Source of the DNA: Nitrosopumilus piranensis
GTDB taxonomy: Archaea; Thermoproteota; Nitrososphaeria; Nitrososphaerales; Nitrosopumilaceae
Length of the DNA: 64,000 bases
Assembly: GCF_000875775.1 (NCBI RefSeq)
Contig: NZ_CP010868.1
Span: forward strand, 1,623,707 to 1,687,706
Reading direction: 5' to 3'
In this document: positions 17,536 through 24,584 of the stretch, piece by piece
How positions within the stretch are numbered: the stretch's first letter is position 1
How the letters are laid out: every line of letters starts with the position of its first letter
Position numbers and translations under genes: made by a program
Notes under the pieces: model-generated
Databases searched by the model: none
Seen by the model: the letters and a program-made list of their open reading frames with translations, nothing else
Told to the model about the DNA's origin: nothing

Positions 17536-17813
17536 GCCCCTGTTGGTTCATCAGGCTTTCTGTTATCCTCATTGGTATAATCAATAACTTCTCCTTCAGG
17601 AGACATTACACCTACAAAGATCTTCTCATGTTTTTTCAATAATTTCCTGTGGTCAGGCATTGACATGTCAAGTTTCATCTCATTCATTACCATTATTTGG
17701 TATTCTTTCCATTCAGCCCAACACTTGTTGCAGGTAGGATATTTCTCTGCAACAGGACCTAATTGCTCAGTATCAGGAATAGCATCCTTGCATTTTGTAC
17801 AAGTACGACTCAT
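17532..17813 (-). CDS. Fe(II)-trafficking (YggX-like) protein with N-terminal zinc knuckle
   Basis: 93 residues. Residues about 33-67 ('WAEWKEYQIMVMNEMKLDM...DHRKLL') align by eye with the conserved core of bacterial YggX (W..W...Q....NE..L......HR..L). YggX protects iron-sulfur proteins and handles labile iron. Unlike YggX, the N-terminus carries two CxxC pairs ('CTKCKDAI' and 'CNKCW'), a likely zinc or iron site, and the C-terminal 'VGVMSPEGEVIDY' strand follows. It is probably a metal-handling protein; the exact metal is unknown. Confidence 0.75.
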   Translation of the reverse strand: MSRTCTKCKDAIPDTEQLGPVAEKYPTCNKCWAEWKEYQIMVMNEMKLDMSMPDHRKLLKKHEKIFVGVMSPEGEVIDYTNEDNRKPDEPTGA

Positions 17814-17970
17814 AGAAAGTAGCGATTTGAAACTCCTTTTATCTTTTATTGAATGTAAACGAGAAAAGTGATAAAAAAATTATCTAGTTTATATTCAATT
17901 TTATGGCATTTAATTATCATTTTAAAATTAGAAGTGTTGAACACGCACAAAAATATAAAAAAATGAAAAA

Positions 17971-18066
17971 TTAGGAAATTTCCTTTCGGCATTTTTTGGA
18001 ACAGATTTTCTCAAACATGTCGATAAATTCTCTACCGCAATGAATGCATTTTTTGTAAATATTCAT
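17971..18066 (-). CDS. 31-aa zinc-finger mini-protein
   Basis: ATG at 18066, stop at 17971. It has two cysteine pairs, 'KCIHCGRE' and 'ICSKKCRK', spaced as in a single treble-clef or FYVE-like knuckle. It is very basic. It follows a second zinc mini-gene (18071-18208) by 4 bp on the same strand, which supports both being real. Many thaumarchaeal genomes carry such proteins; the function is unknown. Confidence 0.6.
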   Translation of the reverse strand: MNIYKKCIHCGREFIDMFEKICSKKCRKEIS

Positions 18067-18070
18067 AATT

Positions 18071-18208
18071 TCAATTATGGAATAATTCTACAAAATCACA
18101 ATCTGTACAAAACTTTGCTTGGATTTTTCTCCAAGGTTGGTTTGCAAGAATCGTAACGTTTGTTGCACTTGTTCGAATTTCGTTTGAACATTTTGGACAA
18201 GTTTCCAT
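18071..18208 (-). CDS. 45-aa zinc-ribbon mini-protein
   Basis: ATG at 18208, stop at 18071. A CxxC pair near the N-terminus ('TCPKCSNE') and a second ('FCTDCDFV') near residue 36 enclose a stretch containing 'NVTILANQPWRKIQA', the plan of a small zinc ribbon. The stop is 4 bp before the start of the 31-aa partner. It is upstream of and divergent from the RHH-like gene at 18355. Confidence 0.65.
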   Translation of the reverse strand: METCPKCSNEIRTSATNVTILANQPWRKIQAKFCTDCDFVELFHN

Positions 18209-18354
18209 ACTGTAGAATTGTGTACTACAATATTAACAATGGCAAAAACAGTAGCTTACTTGTCATATTATCAGCTTACTTTTTTTAAAAAAATAATTTC
18301 AAAAAAATTCTAATTACCATACATAATTATTGAAGAATTATTTTAGAAAACCAC

Positions 18355-18888
18355 TTGGACGAAGAACAAAAAAAGAAAACAGAAACAATGTCATTTAGAA
18401 TAGACAGTAATATTCTCAATAAGATGAGAGCAGAATCTGAATCACAAGGAGTTAGTCTGAATGTGTTAGCAAATAAGATATTTTCAAGATATACAGAATG
18501 GGACATGTTTGAGCCTAAAGTAGGCATGGTTCCAATAGCAAAACCAATAGTTAGTGCACTATTTCAAAAACTCTCAGAGCAAGATACAATCGAATTGGCA
18601 AAAAAGATAGGCCAAAGCATTGTATCAGATATTGCAACATTTATGAAAGGTTCTATGGATGTTGATTCGTTTGTATCGTGGTTTGTAACAAGAATGAAAA
18701 TATCTGATTTTGAGATGAATCATAGTGTCAAAGATTCAAGACACAGGTACATCATAAAGCATGATCTTGGTTACAACTGGTCACTATATCACAAAACAGT
18801 TTTGGAGCTCATATTCAATGACGTATTAGAAAGAAAAATTGATTTTAAGATTAAAGATAGAATAATGGAAATATCTTTTGAAAAATAA
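18355..18888 (+). CDS. Hypothetical protein with ribbon-helix-helix-like N-terminus
   Basis: 177 residues from a TTG. The first 50 residues ('TMSFRIDSNILNKMRAESESQGVSLNVLANKIF') have the strand-helix-turn-helix pattern of ribbon-helix-helix DNA-binding domains. The C-terminal 125 residues are mixed, with 'DSRHRYIIKHDLGYNWSLYH', and may sense a ligand or mediate oligomerisation; similar tails recur in thaumarchaeal proteins without a name. Tyr and His residues are frequent there. It ends just before the convergent multicopper oxidase stop. A regulatory role is inference from the N-terminus. Confidence 0.7.
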   Translation: MDEEQKKKTETMSFRIDSNILNKMRAESESQGVSLNVLANKIFSRYTEWDMFEPKVGMVPIAKPIVSALFQKLSEQDTIELAKKIGQSIVSDIATFMKGSMDVDSFVSWFVTRMKISDFEMNHSVKDSRHRYIIKHDLGYNWSLYHKTVLELIFNDVLERKIDFKIKDRIMEISFEK

Positions 18889-20247
18889 TTATACAGACTT
18901 TACTGCTCCAGTCATCCATGGATGAAGCACACAATAATACTCATACAGACCAACGTTTTCAAAAGTTTGCTCAAAAGTATCTCCTGGCATCATCATTCCA
19001 GAATCAAACAAGTCATCATTGCTAGTTACAGTATGAACTGAAATGTCTTTGTTAGTCCATGTTATGGTATCCCCAGATTTTATCTGAGTGACTTTTGGAT
19101 AATATGATTTGTTTGAAGACTTTACTGCAGAGCCCTCTTCAACTTCGCAAATAGTAGTTTCAATTATTTGGGCAGTATCAACAATGACTGATGTGTCGAC
19201 ATTATGTTGTTTGTGACCTGTTGAACCTGCAGAGGTCTTTGAAATCTTTGCATTTGCATCAGATAGTTGTAAGTTGGTTAGGATTTGTTTTTGCCATTCC
19301 CACATATCAATTGATTTAGTTTTGGCAAGATCGGTTCCATCAATAGAGTCAGAGGCATAATCTTGTATGTCAAAGTACGCCATTGTTCCTTTTTCTTCAG
19401 GGATACCATGCAAGTGGAAAAGATAACGTCCAGGTTCTTTCCATTTTGCCTCAAATATTGCAGCGTTTCCAGGACTCACTTCCCAAGTTTGTGTTCTGAT
19501 AGGCTCATTTTCCCAAATACCAGACATAATGGTATCAAATATTGTACCATGAATGTGAAAGCCAAAAGCGGCAATAGCACCCATATCTACATAGTATAAT
19601 CTAACTAATTCACCAGTTTTTGCAGGTAATGGGTTTGTCCAATATTGATCTGCATATCCGTTAAAAAACACATAATCAGGATTCCAAGTCTCTTGGTCTT
19701 CCAAGTCATACTCTCCTTTGACAAGAACGTATTCTCTTGCAGGTTCCAATCCTTCTTTAGGATCTACAATAAATGCACCATACAAACCGTTTCTGATGTG
19801 TTCAGATACAGGCATCACATGACAATGATACATGAAGAGGCCAGCAGGTTCTGCAATGAAATCATATGTGTATGAATCTCCAGGTAAAACTTCTTGGAAG
19901 ACACCGTCATTTTTTTCATTGTGATCTCCATGAAAATGCATTGTATGTGGAAGCTTTCCATTATTGATGAAATTAATTATGACTCTATCACCTTCAGTTG
20001 CACGTAATGTGGGACCGGGAATTGTTCCGTTGTATGTCCAAGCTTCAACTCTTACTCCAGGTGCAATTTCTAATGTGGTGTCTTCAGAGATTATAGTAAA
20101 TGTACGTGTTATGGGAGCAATGTGGACAGAAGTGTCTTGAGCAAAAGATTGTAAAGGTATTTCGGCATTTAAGAAATAAACACCAAGTGTTACTCCAAGA
20201 GATATAACGACTATCACCATAACAGTTGCTCTGTCCACGAGAATCAA
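18889..20247 (-). CDS. Two-domain multicopper oxidase/NirK-like protein fused to a C-terminal cupredoxin
   Basis: 452 residues, exported by an N-terminal signal anchor (residues 7-27). Domain 1 (about 40-165) has HTMHFHGDH (His101-109) and the type 1 site 'YHCHVMPVSEH' (Cys142, His150). Domain 2 (about 170-300) has 'FHIHG' (231, 233) and 'FHLHG' (278, 280). These four HxH-type motifs are laccase-like and could hold a trinuclear copper cluster. In nitrite reductases an Asp occupies the first position of the HFH pair, and a Met axial ligand follows His150 by five residues; here it is Leu155. Residues about 350-452 form an extra blue-copper domain with His, Cys, His and Met ligands. It is probably part of the periplasm-side ammonia-oxidation electron transfer; the substrate is undetermined. 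Confidence 0.88.
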   Translation of the reverse strand: MILVDRATVMVIVVISLGVTLGVYFLNAEIPLQSFAQDTSVHIAPITRTFTIISEDTTLEIAPGVRVEAWTYNGTIPGPTLRATEGDRVIINFINNGKLPHTMHFHGDHNEKNDGVFQEVLPGDSYTYDFIAEPAGLFMYHCHVMPVSEHIRNGLYGAFIVDPKEGLEPAREYVLVKGEYDLEDQETWNPDYVFFNGYADQYWTNPLPAKTGELVRLYYVDMGAIAAFGFHIHGTIFDTIMSGIWENEPIRTQTWEVSPGNAAIFEAKWKEPGRYLFHLHGIPEEKGTMAYFDIQDYASDSIDGTDLAKTKSIDMWEWQKQILTNLQLSDANAKISKTSAGSTGHKQHNVDTSVIVDTAQIIETTICEVEEGSAVKSSNKSYYPKVTQIKSGDTITWTNKDISVHTVTSNDDLFDSGMMMPGDTFEQTFENVGLYEYYCVLHPWMTGAVKSV

Positions 20248-20317
20248 TTTGAAGAATTGTTTTTAATTATGAGGTATTTTTTGCAAACAATTGCAAACAA
20301 TGTAATACATCCTTCTT

Positions 20318-20548
20318 ATGTGTCTGATTTTTTTACAGTATGTCTTGGCACCAAGATGTAAGGGATATTGTATTGACTTTAAAACAAAGAGGTTTGAAGG
20401 AGGGCTAAAGTATCAAAATGGGTTAAAATGGTGCAGCATCTGTTCTCGTTTTATTCATACTGAATTGATTCGTTGCTCATGTTGCAATACAAGATTACGG
20501 AACAGGGCAAAAAATAGAATATATCAAAAACGAACTAAACTCATATAA
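20318..20548 (+). CDS. Small basic zinc-finger protein
   Basis: Up to 76 residues. The core is cysteine-rich: 'APRCKGYC', then 'KWCSICSRFIHTELIRCSCC', giving seven cysteines and one histidine, enough for one or two zinc knuckles. The C-terminus is strongly basic (RNRAKNR, QKRTK), suggesting nucleic-acid binding. The exact start is uncertain: the first residues (CLIFLQYV) do not look typical, and a shorter start near the APRC segment is possible. Such proteins are common in Nitrosopumilus relatives. Confidence 0.65.
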   Translation: MCLIFLQYVLAPRCKGYCIDFKTKRFEGGLKYQNGLKWCSICSRFIHTELIRCSCCNTRLRNRAKNRIYQKRTKLI

Positions 20549-20594
20549 TTTTGGAGCAAAAATAATTAAACCTGAATTTAGTCAATTTAGGGTA

Positions 20595-20723
20595 TTGAAG
20601 GGCACATTCTATCAAATTTCAATGCAAGAAAAAATCAAAGCAGCAAATGTTAGTCAACCTTTTGAATGTAAAGTAATAATAATTAACAAAGACCAAACTA
20701 TCTATGAAGATAAAGTGTCCTAA
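20595..20723 (+). CDS. Possible 42-aa protein overlapping the next gene
   Basis: TTG at 20595 (or ATG at 20622, 33 aa) to TAA at 20723, overlapping the next start by 20 bp in another frame. The residues are mixed ('QISMQEKIKAANVS' then a short beta 'FECKVIIINKDQT'). An AT-rich TATA-like stretch lies near 20557-20568. No motif is recognised, and the coding call is weak. Confidence 0.3.
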   Translation: MKGTFYQISMQEKIKAANVSQPFECKVIIINKDQTIYEDKVS

Positions 20724-20913
20724 ATGTAAAGAGAATGCAGAATTAGCACCGGACTTTTCTTTTGTAAAGTGTGGATCTTGTGATTTAGACATGAGTTATG
20801 GAGAATACATCAAATTTGTAGCTCATAACGAAGCAACATACTCAGACATACTTGGAGACTATGCAGGTAGTACAGAAGGACAAACTGCAGGGTCACTAGA
20901 TGAATGGGATTAA
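20704..20913 (+). CDS. Zinc-ribbon small protein (69 aa)
   Basis: It has two CxxC pairs, 'IKCPKCKENAEL' (residues 3-14) and 'VKCGSCDLDMSYGEY' (21-35), forming a short zinc ribbon. An acidic C-terminal tail rich in Gly, Asp and Thr ends 'SLDEWD'. The combination of ribbon plus acidic tail suggests a protein-binding adaptor. It has a typical ATG start and is preceded by weak gene candidates. Confidence 0.75.
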   Translation: MKIKCPKCKENAELAPDFSFVKCGSCDLDMSYGEYIKFVAHNEATYSDILGDYAGSTEGQTAGSLDEWD

Positions 20914-20973
20914 CAAGATAGTAAAATCATTCATCAGATTAAAATAATTAGTTTGGCAAATCTCTAAACATCA

Positions 20974-21615
20974 TTGGAATTTTTATTAGAAAATATACTT
21001 AATCTCATAGGATTTTTGGTAGGACTTGGAATCGGAATAATGTCATTAATTGGATTTAGGAATACGGGCAGTCCTACATTGTTTAGATTAACAATTGCAT
21101 TTTTTTCAATTAGTTTAGGGTTCTTTGTAATTTGGGCAGGATACATGGCAGAAGACTTTGTCATACAATCAGGAAATATAGAGAGATGGGTGCAAACTTT
21201 GGGAATTGCAATTCAAACAGTAGGATATTTTTTTATTGCATTTTCACACAGCATCAAATCATTTTTTCCAAAATCAAGTTACTTTAGATCAGTTGGAATC
21301 TTACCGTTGTTCTTGGTATCATCAGTACAACTAGAGCATCTATTCAGATCAGTTTCATTTATCTTGTTGGTGTATGGTGCAATTGAGACAATGCTGTCAT
21401 ACATTGATAATAAAAACAAAGGAGCAATCTCAGTTTCAATTGGATTAGCATTATTAGCACTTGGAGAATTTTTGGGATGGTATTCATTTGTATTCCCAGA
21501 ATCAATTTTGTATTCAGTATCAATGGTAATCAAGATTGGCGGCCTGATTGCATTATTCATTCCAGTGAGTAAAGTTCCATTAACTAAGATAAAATTTGAT
21601 GAAGGACTGGAATAA
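20974..21615 (+). CDS. Integral membrane protein with about seven TM helices
   Basis: 213 residues from a TTG. Hydrophobic helices lie at about residues 5-28, 32-55, 70-92, 104-124, 126-145, 150-172 and 182-204, joined by short loops. The first helix pair contains 'GFLVGLGIGIMSLIGFRNTG'. The layout resembles sensor-type membrane domains, but no kinase or effector domain follows. No metal-binding histidines are clustered. The function is unknown. It is followed after 110 bp by an HTH_45 regulator on the same strand. Confidence 0.75.
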   Translation: MEFLLENILNLIGFLVGLGIGIMSLIGFRNTGSPTLFRLTIAFFSISLGFFVIWAGYMAEDFVIQSGNIERWVQTLGIAIQTVGYFFIAFSHSIKSFFPKSSYFRSVGILPLFLVSSVQLEHLFRSVSFILLVYGAIETMLSYIDNKNKGAISVSIGLALLALGEFLGWYSFVFPESILYSVSMVIKIGGLIALFIPVSKVPLTKIKFDEGLE

Positions 21616-21723
21616 TTCAGTCTAGGCTCGAAATTTACAATTTGTCAAATTCTTTTATCTTTTTGGTATATTGCAAAATATCAACGTCCTATCATAGAAA
21701 TTATCAAGATTATACCATAGGAA

Positions 21724-22011
21724 ATGGCAGAGTATAGGACACATATGAAAATTATTGGTGATATACTAGCTACTACCAGAGATGATCTTCAAGACGAAGA
21801 TGGGGCAACAGTAACTTATCTGATTAGAAAAGCAAACATTTCTCATTCTAGAATTTCAAGAATTCTAAAGACATTGGTTTCTCAAGGATTATTAGAACAA
21901 GTCGACACACAAGGTTATAACAAATACAAAATTAGTCAAACAGGTAGAGAGTTCCTTCAAGCATATTACAAGTTTACAAGTTTTGCAGACAATTTTGGAT
22001 TAAGCATCTAA
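21724..22011 (+). CDS. HTH_45 winged-helix transcriptional regulator
   Basis: 95 residues. It matches the archaeal HTH_45 family: a helix start 'YRTHMKIIGDILATT', a turn and recognition helix 'YLIRKANISHSRISRILKTLVSQGLLE', a wing 'YNKYKISQTGREFL', and a final dimer helix ending 'FADNFGLSI'. A paralogue with the same layout lies at 29035-29316. The family is expanded in thaumarchaea and is thought to act as local repressors; the target is unknown. The 3' end overlaps by 3 bp a tiny acidic convergent gene. Confidence 0.88.
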   Translation: MAEYRTHMKIIGDILATTRDDLQDEDGATVTYLIRKANISHSRISRILKTLVSQGLLEQVDTQGYNKYKISQTGREFLQAYYKFTSFADNFGLSI

Positions 22012-22088
22012 TCTTCTTCATCTAACTCATCTAAATTATCATCAAAGTCATCTTCAAAATCAGTGTCCGGATAATCCTCACTAGACAT
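22008..22088 (-). CDS. 26-aa acidic mini-protein
   Basis: ATG at 22088, TAG at 22008, overlapping the HTH_45 stop. Fourteen of the 26 residues are Asp or Glu, with short spacing motifs of Asp-Asp-Phe type. There is no membrane or metal motif. It could bind a basic partner such as histone or ribosomal protein, but this is speculation. Coding is supported only by an intact ORF and a plausible ATG. Confidence 0.4.
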   Translation of the reverse strand: MSSEDYPDTDFEDDFDDNLDELDEED

Positions 22089-22168
22089 ACCTTACAATAA
22101 AAAAAATTTGATGTTAAAAACTTATTCAAAAGAAAATGGTAATAAAACAAAAAAATTAGGACAAAACA

Positions 22169-22765
22169 TTGAAAGTAAATTGCAATAAAGAAGGAATTGG
22201 AAAAGCATCAGAAATAATAGAGGAAGGAGGAATAGCTGTATTTCCAACAGATACCGTTTACGGGATTGGTTGCAATCCTTATGATAAAAAAGCTGTAAAA
22301 AAAGTCTATGAGATAAAATCACGGGACTTTGCAAAACCATTTCCAGTCTTGGTTTTCTCAAAAGAGATAGCAAGCCAAATTGCTGATTTTGATGATAAAT
22401 CAAAAAAGATTGTAGAAAAGTTTTGGCCAGGTCAGCTAACAATCATTTTAAAACTAACTGACATGAAACTAAAAGAGTCACTAAATCTAGCAGATAAGAT
22501 TGCACTACGTGTTCCAAATCACAAATGCACACTAGAGCTGCTAGAAAAATGCAAGTATCTAATTGGAACTAGTGCAAATGTTTCAGGACAACCATCATTT
22601 TTTGATCCTCAGGAATGTATCAAAAATGTAGAAAACTATGATGTTTTTGTTGACGGGGGAACAATTACAAGCAAAGGAGAATCAACAATTATTGAGATAG
22701 AAGATGGCCAAATCAAAATTATCAGAGAAGGTTCTTTGAGCAAAGAGGAGATTTTGGGTTTATGA
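22169..22765 (+). CDS. sua5: L-threonylcarbamoyladenylate synthase (Sua5/YrdC family)
   Basis: 198 residues from a TTG. It makes threonylcarbamoyl-AMP from threonine, bicarbonate and ATP for the tRNA t6A modification at position 37. The YrdC fold is indicated by 'GGIAVFPTDTVYGIGCNPYD' (split here as the PTDTVYGIG motif), 'KSRDFAKPFPVL' and 'TSANVSGQPS'. It lacks the C-terminal Sua5 extension, as in short YrdC-type archaeal forms. It overlaps the THUMP gene by 4 bp. A Cgi121-type KEOPS subunit is encoded convergently just downstream, so t6A genes are grouped. Confidence 0.93.
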   Translation: MKVNCNKEGIGKASEIIEEGGIAVFPTDTVYGIGCNPYDKKAVKKVYEIKSRDFAKPFPVLVFSKEIASQIADFDDKSKKIVEKFWPGQLTIILKLTDMKLKESLNLADKIALRVPNHKCTLELLEKCKYLIGTSANVSGQPSFFDPQECIKNVENYDVFVDGGTITSKGESTIIEIEDGQIKIIREGSLSKEEILGL

Positions 22766-23283
22766 ACTTGATAGTAACATGTGCAAGACACCTAGAATCT
22801 GAAACAGAAGATGAGCTAAGGGGATTTCTAGAGGAGTTTGGGGATTCTGATCCCAAAGTTATAATCACTAGCATGTCAGGCATCTTGACTGCAGATACAA
22901 AGTTAGATCCAGTAAAAGTTGTAGGAAAGATCAAGGAGATGTTACTTGATGAGCCATGGAGTGTAAGGTATTGCTTGAGAATCATTCCACTACAGAAAAT
23001 AGTTGAGACAAAAATCGAAGAGATTCAAAAAGTTGTAGAAGAGTTATCAGACAGAATTTCAAAAGATGAAAAATACAGAATATCAATTGAAAAAAGAAAT
23101 TCAGATTTATCCAGTCAGGAAATAATTAAAAAAATTGCAAGCAAGATAGAAAATCAGGTTTCACTAGAATTTCCAGATAAGGTTGTCTTAATTGAAATTT
23201 TGGGCAACAAGACTGGAATTTCTATTCTAAAAAAGTCAGATATTTTGAGCACAGAGAAGACAAAACGCAGTATTTCAGAGTAA
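22762..23283 (+). CDS. THUMP-domain RNA-binding protein (Tan1-like)
   Basis: 173 residues. A THUMP domain covers about residues 70-165: 'SVRYCLRIIPLQ', 'ISKDEKYRISIEKRNSDLSSQEIIKKIASKI' and 'VSLEFPDKVVLIEILGNKTGISIL' follow the THUMP pattern for tRNA binding. There is no methyltransferase or thiouridylase domain, so it resembles Tan1/THUMPD1, the tRNA adaptor for N4-acetylcytidine formation. It is coupled to sua5 by a 4-bp overlap. The 3' end overlaps the convergent MoaD-Cgi121 gene by 9 bp. Confidence 0.88.
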   Translation: MNLIVTCARHLESETEDELRGFLEEFGDSDPKVIITSMSGILTADTKLDPVKVVGKIKEMLLDEPWSVRYCLRIIPLQKIVETKIEEIQKVVEELSDRISKDEKYRISIEKRNSDLSSQEIIKKIASKIENQVSLEFPDKVVLIEILGNKTGISILKKSDILSTEKTKRSISE

Positions 23284-24048
23284 AACTGCTGCCTTTTCTA
23301 CTAGAATATCTTCTAGAGGAGTCTTGGAGTAAACGCAATCAATTTGTTTTTTTGAAATCTTAAAAGATTTTTTTAGAAAGATTGTATTGTTTTTTGAAAA
23401 CAATGGAATGATTAATGGAGATAATTCCTTGTGCAAAGAGTGTAGATTAGTTTTGTTTCCAATTGCAATTAAAATAAAATCAGCATTTGGTTTTATTCCA
23501 ACAGATGCAATTGCAGCAGATATTTGTTTTGTCAATGCAAAGCGCATCAAGATATCGGTTTCAGGTTTGTTTGAAAGTAAGATATCGTTTTTTTGAGACT
23601 CTAGTGAAAGAGATAAGATTTTTTTCATATGATAACTATTCAAAACAAACTGGCTTGATACTGCCTGAAGTTGGAGTTTGGGATATTTTTTTCTTAGATC
23701 ATCGAGAAACTTTACATCAATTGCCTTTTTTCCTTTGATTTGTAGAATCTGTATCTGTTTTGAAGATATTTTGTAGAGTAATTTCTTTGAAGCACCGCCA
23801 TGAATTACAGGAATGATACTAACTACATCATTGTTTTTGATTATAGTTGATTTTCCATCCATTGCAGAAGAATCAGCACCATTAATGGCAATCAGAATGT
23901 TCTCAGTGTCTAATTTTGGAGAATCATCTGGTTGTAATTGTAATAATAGATCAATTAGTTCTTGAATAGTAATGTCTGATTTTCCAATTTCTAGTTGTTC
24001 TTTTGAAAAAGATTTCTTGGCACCGCCAACTAGTTTTACAGTAATCAT
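23275..24048 (-). CDS. MoaD/ThiS-like ubiquitin fold fused to Cgi121 (KEOPS subunit)
   Basis: 257 residues in two parts. Residues 1-85 are a beta-grasp domain of the MoaD/SAMP type: 'MITVKLVGGA', a helix 'TIQELIDLLLQL', 'ILIAINGADSSAM', then 'NDVVSIIPVIHGG' ending in Gly84-Gly85 as in MoaD tails. Residues about 89-257 fit Cgi121/TPRKB, a KEOPS subunit that binds Bud32: 'QAVSSQFVLNSYHMKKIL', 'LLSNKPETDILMRFALTKQISAAIASVGI' and 'FILIAIGN'. The diglycine is internal, not C-terminal, so it could be released only by cleavage. Neighbouring sua5 supports a t6A role. Confidence 0.8.
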   Translation of the reverse strand: MITVKLVGGAKKSFSKEQLEIGKSDITIQELIDLLLQLQPDDSPKLDTENILIAINGADSSAMDGKSTIIKNNDVVSIIPVIHGGASKKLLYKISSKQIQILQIKGKKAIDVKFLDDLRKKYPKLQLQAVSSQFVLNSYHMKKILSLSLESQKNDILLSNKPETDILMRFALTKQISAAIASVGIKPNADFILIAIGNKTNLHSLHKELSPLIIPLFSKNNTIFLKKSFKISKKQIDCVYSKTPLEDILVEKAAVLL

Positions 24049-24083
24049 GATTATTTGTGCAAGGTCTGAAATTAATATTTAAT

Positions 24084-24554
24084 TTATTTAGATTTTTCTT
24101 TGGTGGTTTCAGTTGCCTCGACTGCTGGTGTTTCTGTAGCAGGTGCTTCTGTGGTTTCAGTTGCCTCGACTGCTGGTGTTTCTGTAGCAGGTGCTTCTGT
24201 GGTTTCAGTTGCCTCGACTGCTGGTGTTTCTGTAGCAGGTGCTTCTGTGGTTTCAGTTGCCTCGACTGCTGGTGTTTCTGTAGCAGGTGCTTCTGTGGTT
24301 TCATCTGCAGATTCATAGTCTGCTTGAGCTTGCTGTTCTGCTTTTGAGGATTCAATTCGTGCTTGTTTTTGTTTTTCTTCGCGAATCTCTTTTTTGATAA
24401 ATTTTGTAATATATCCAGCAACTTCGTTTTTTAGGCCCTTTGAGCGTACAATAGAAACTTGATCTAGAACTTTTTTGTTATCAGCAAAATCTTCACCGAA
24501 TTTAGACTTGTGAGTGTCCAAGACTTCGTATGAAAGACGTTTTATTCTATCCAC
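24084..24554 (-). CDS. rps17e: Ribosomal protein S17e with a repeat-built C-terminal tail
   Basis: 156 residues. Residues 1-60 are archaeal eS17: 'IKRLSYEVLDTHKSKFGEDFADNKKVLDQ' and 'SKGLKNEVAGYITKFIKKE' match its helix-turn-helix fold on the small subunit. Usual length is 60-80 residues. The extra 90 are a Lys/Gln helix followed by four exact copies of a 16-residue Thr/Glu/Ala/Pro unit and a Lys-rich end. Such tails are disordered and would project from the ribosome. The tail is coded by a 48-bp tandem repeat. Confidence 0.9.
   Translation of the reverse strand: MDRIKRLSYEVLDTHKSKFGEDFADNKKVLDQVSIVRSKGLKNEVAGYITKFIKKEIREEKQKQARIESSKAEQQAQADYESADETTEAPATETPAVEATETTEAPATETPAVEATETTEAPATETPAVEATETTEAPATETPAVEATETTKEKSK
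24105..24296. repeat. Four perfect 48-bp tandem repeats inside rps17e
   Basis: Copies begin at 24105, 24153, 24201 and 24249 and appear identical by eye. They encode the acidic T/E/A/P tail of S17e. Because 48 is a multiple of three, copy-number change keeps the frame, so the tail can vary in length between strains. The unit also opens cysteine-rich frames on the plus strand, which are not genes. Confidence 0.95.
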
Positions 24555-24584
24555 GCCTCGTCTAAAGATTAGGGTATTTTATAT

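Noticed and set aside
24105-24296. CRISPR-like array from 48-bp repeats
   Set aside because: Copies are directly adjacent with no spacers and encode a protein tail.
24057-24347. Plus-strand cysteine-rich frames across the 48-bp repeats
   Set aside because: They are the complement of the S17e tail repeats; the S17e frame has a recognisable domain.
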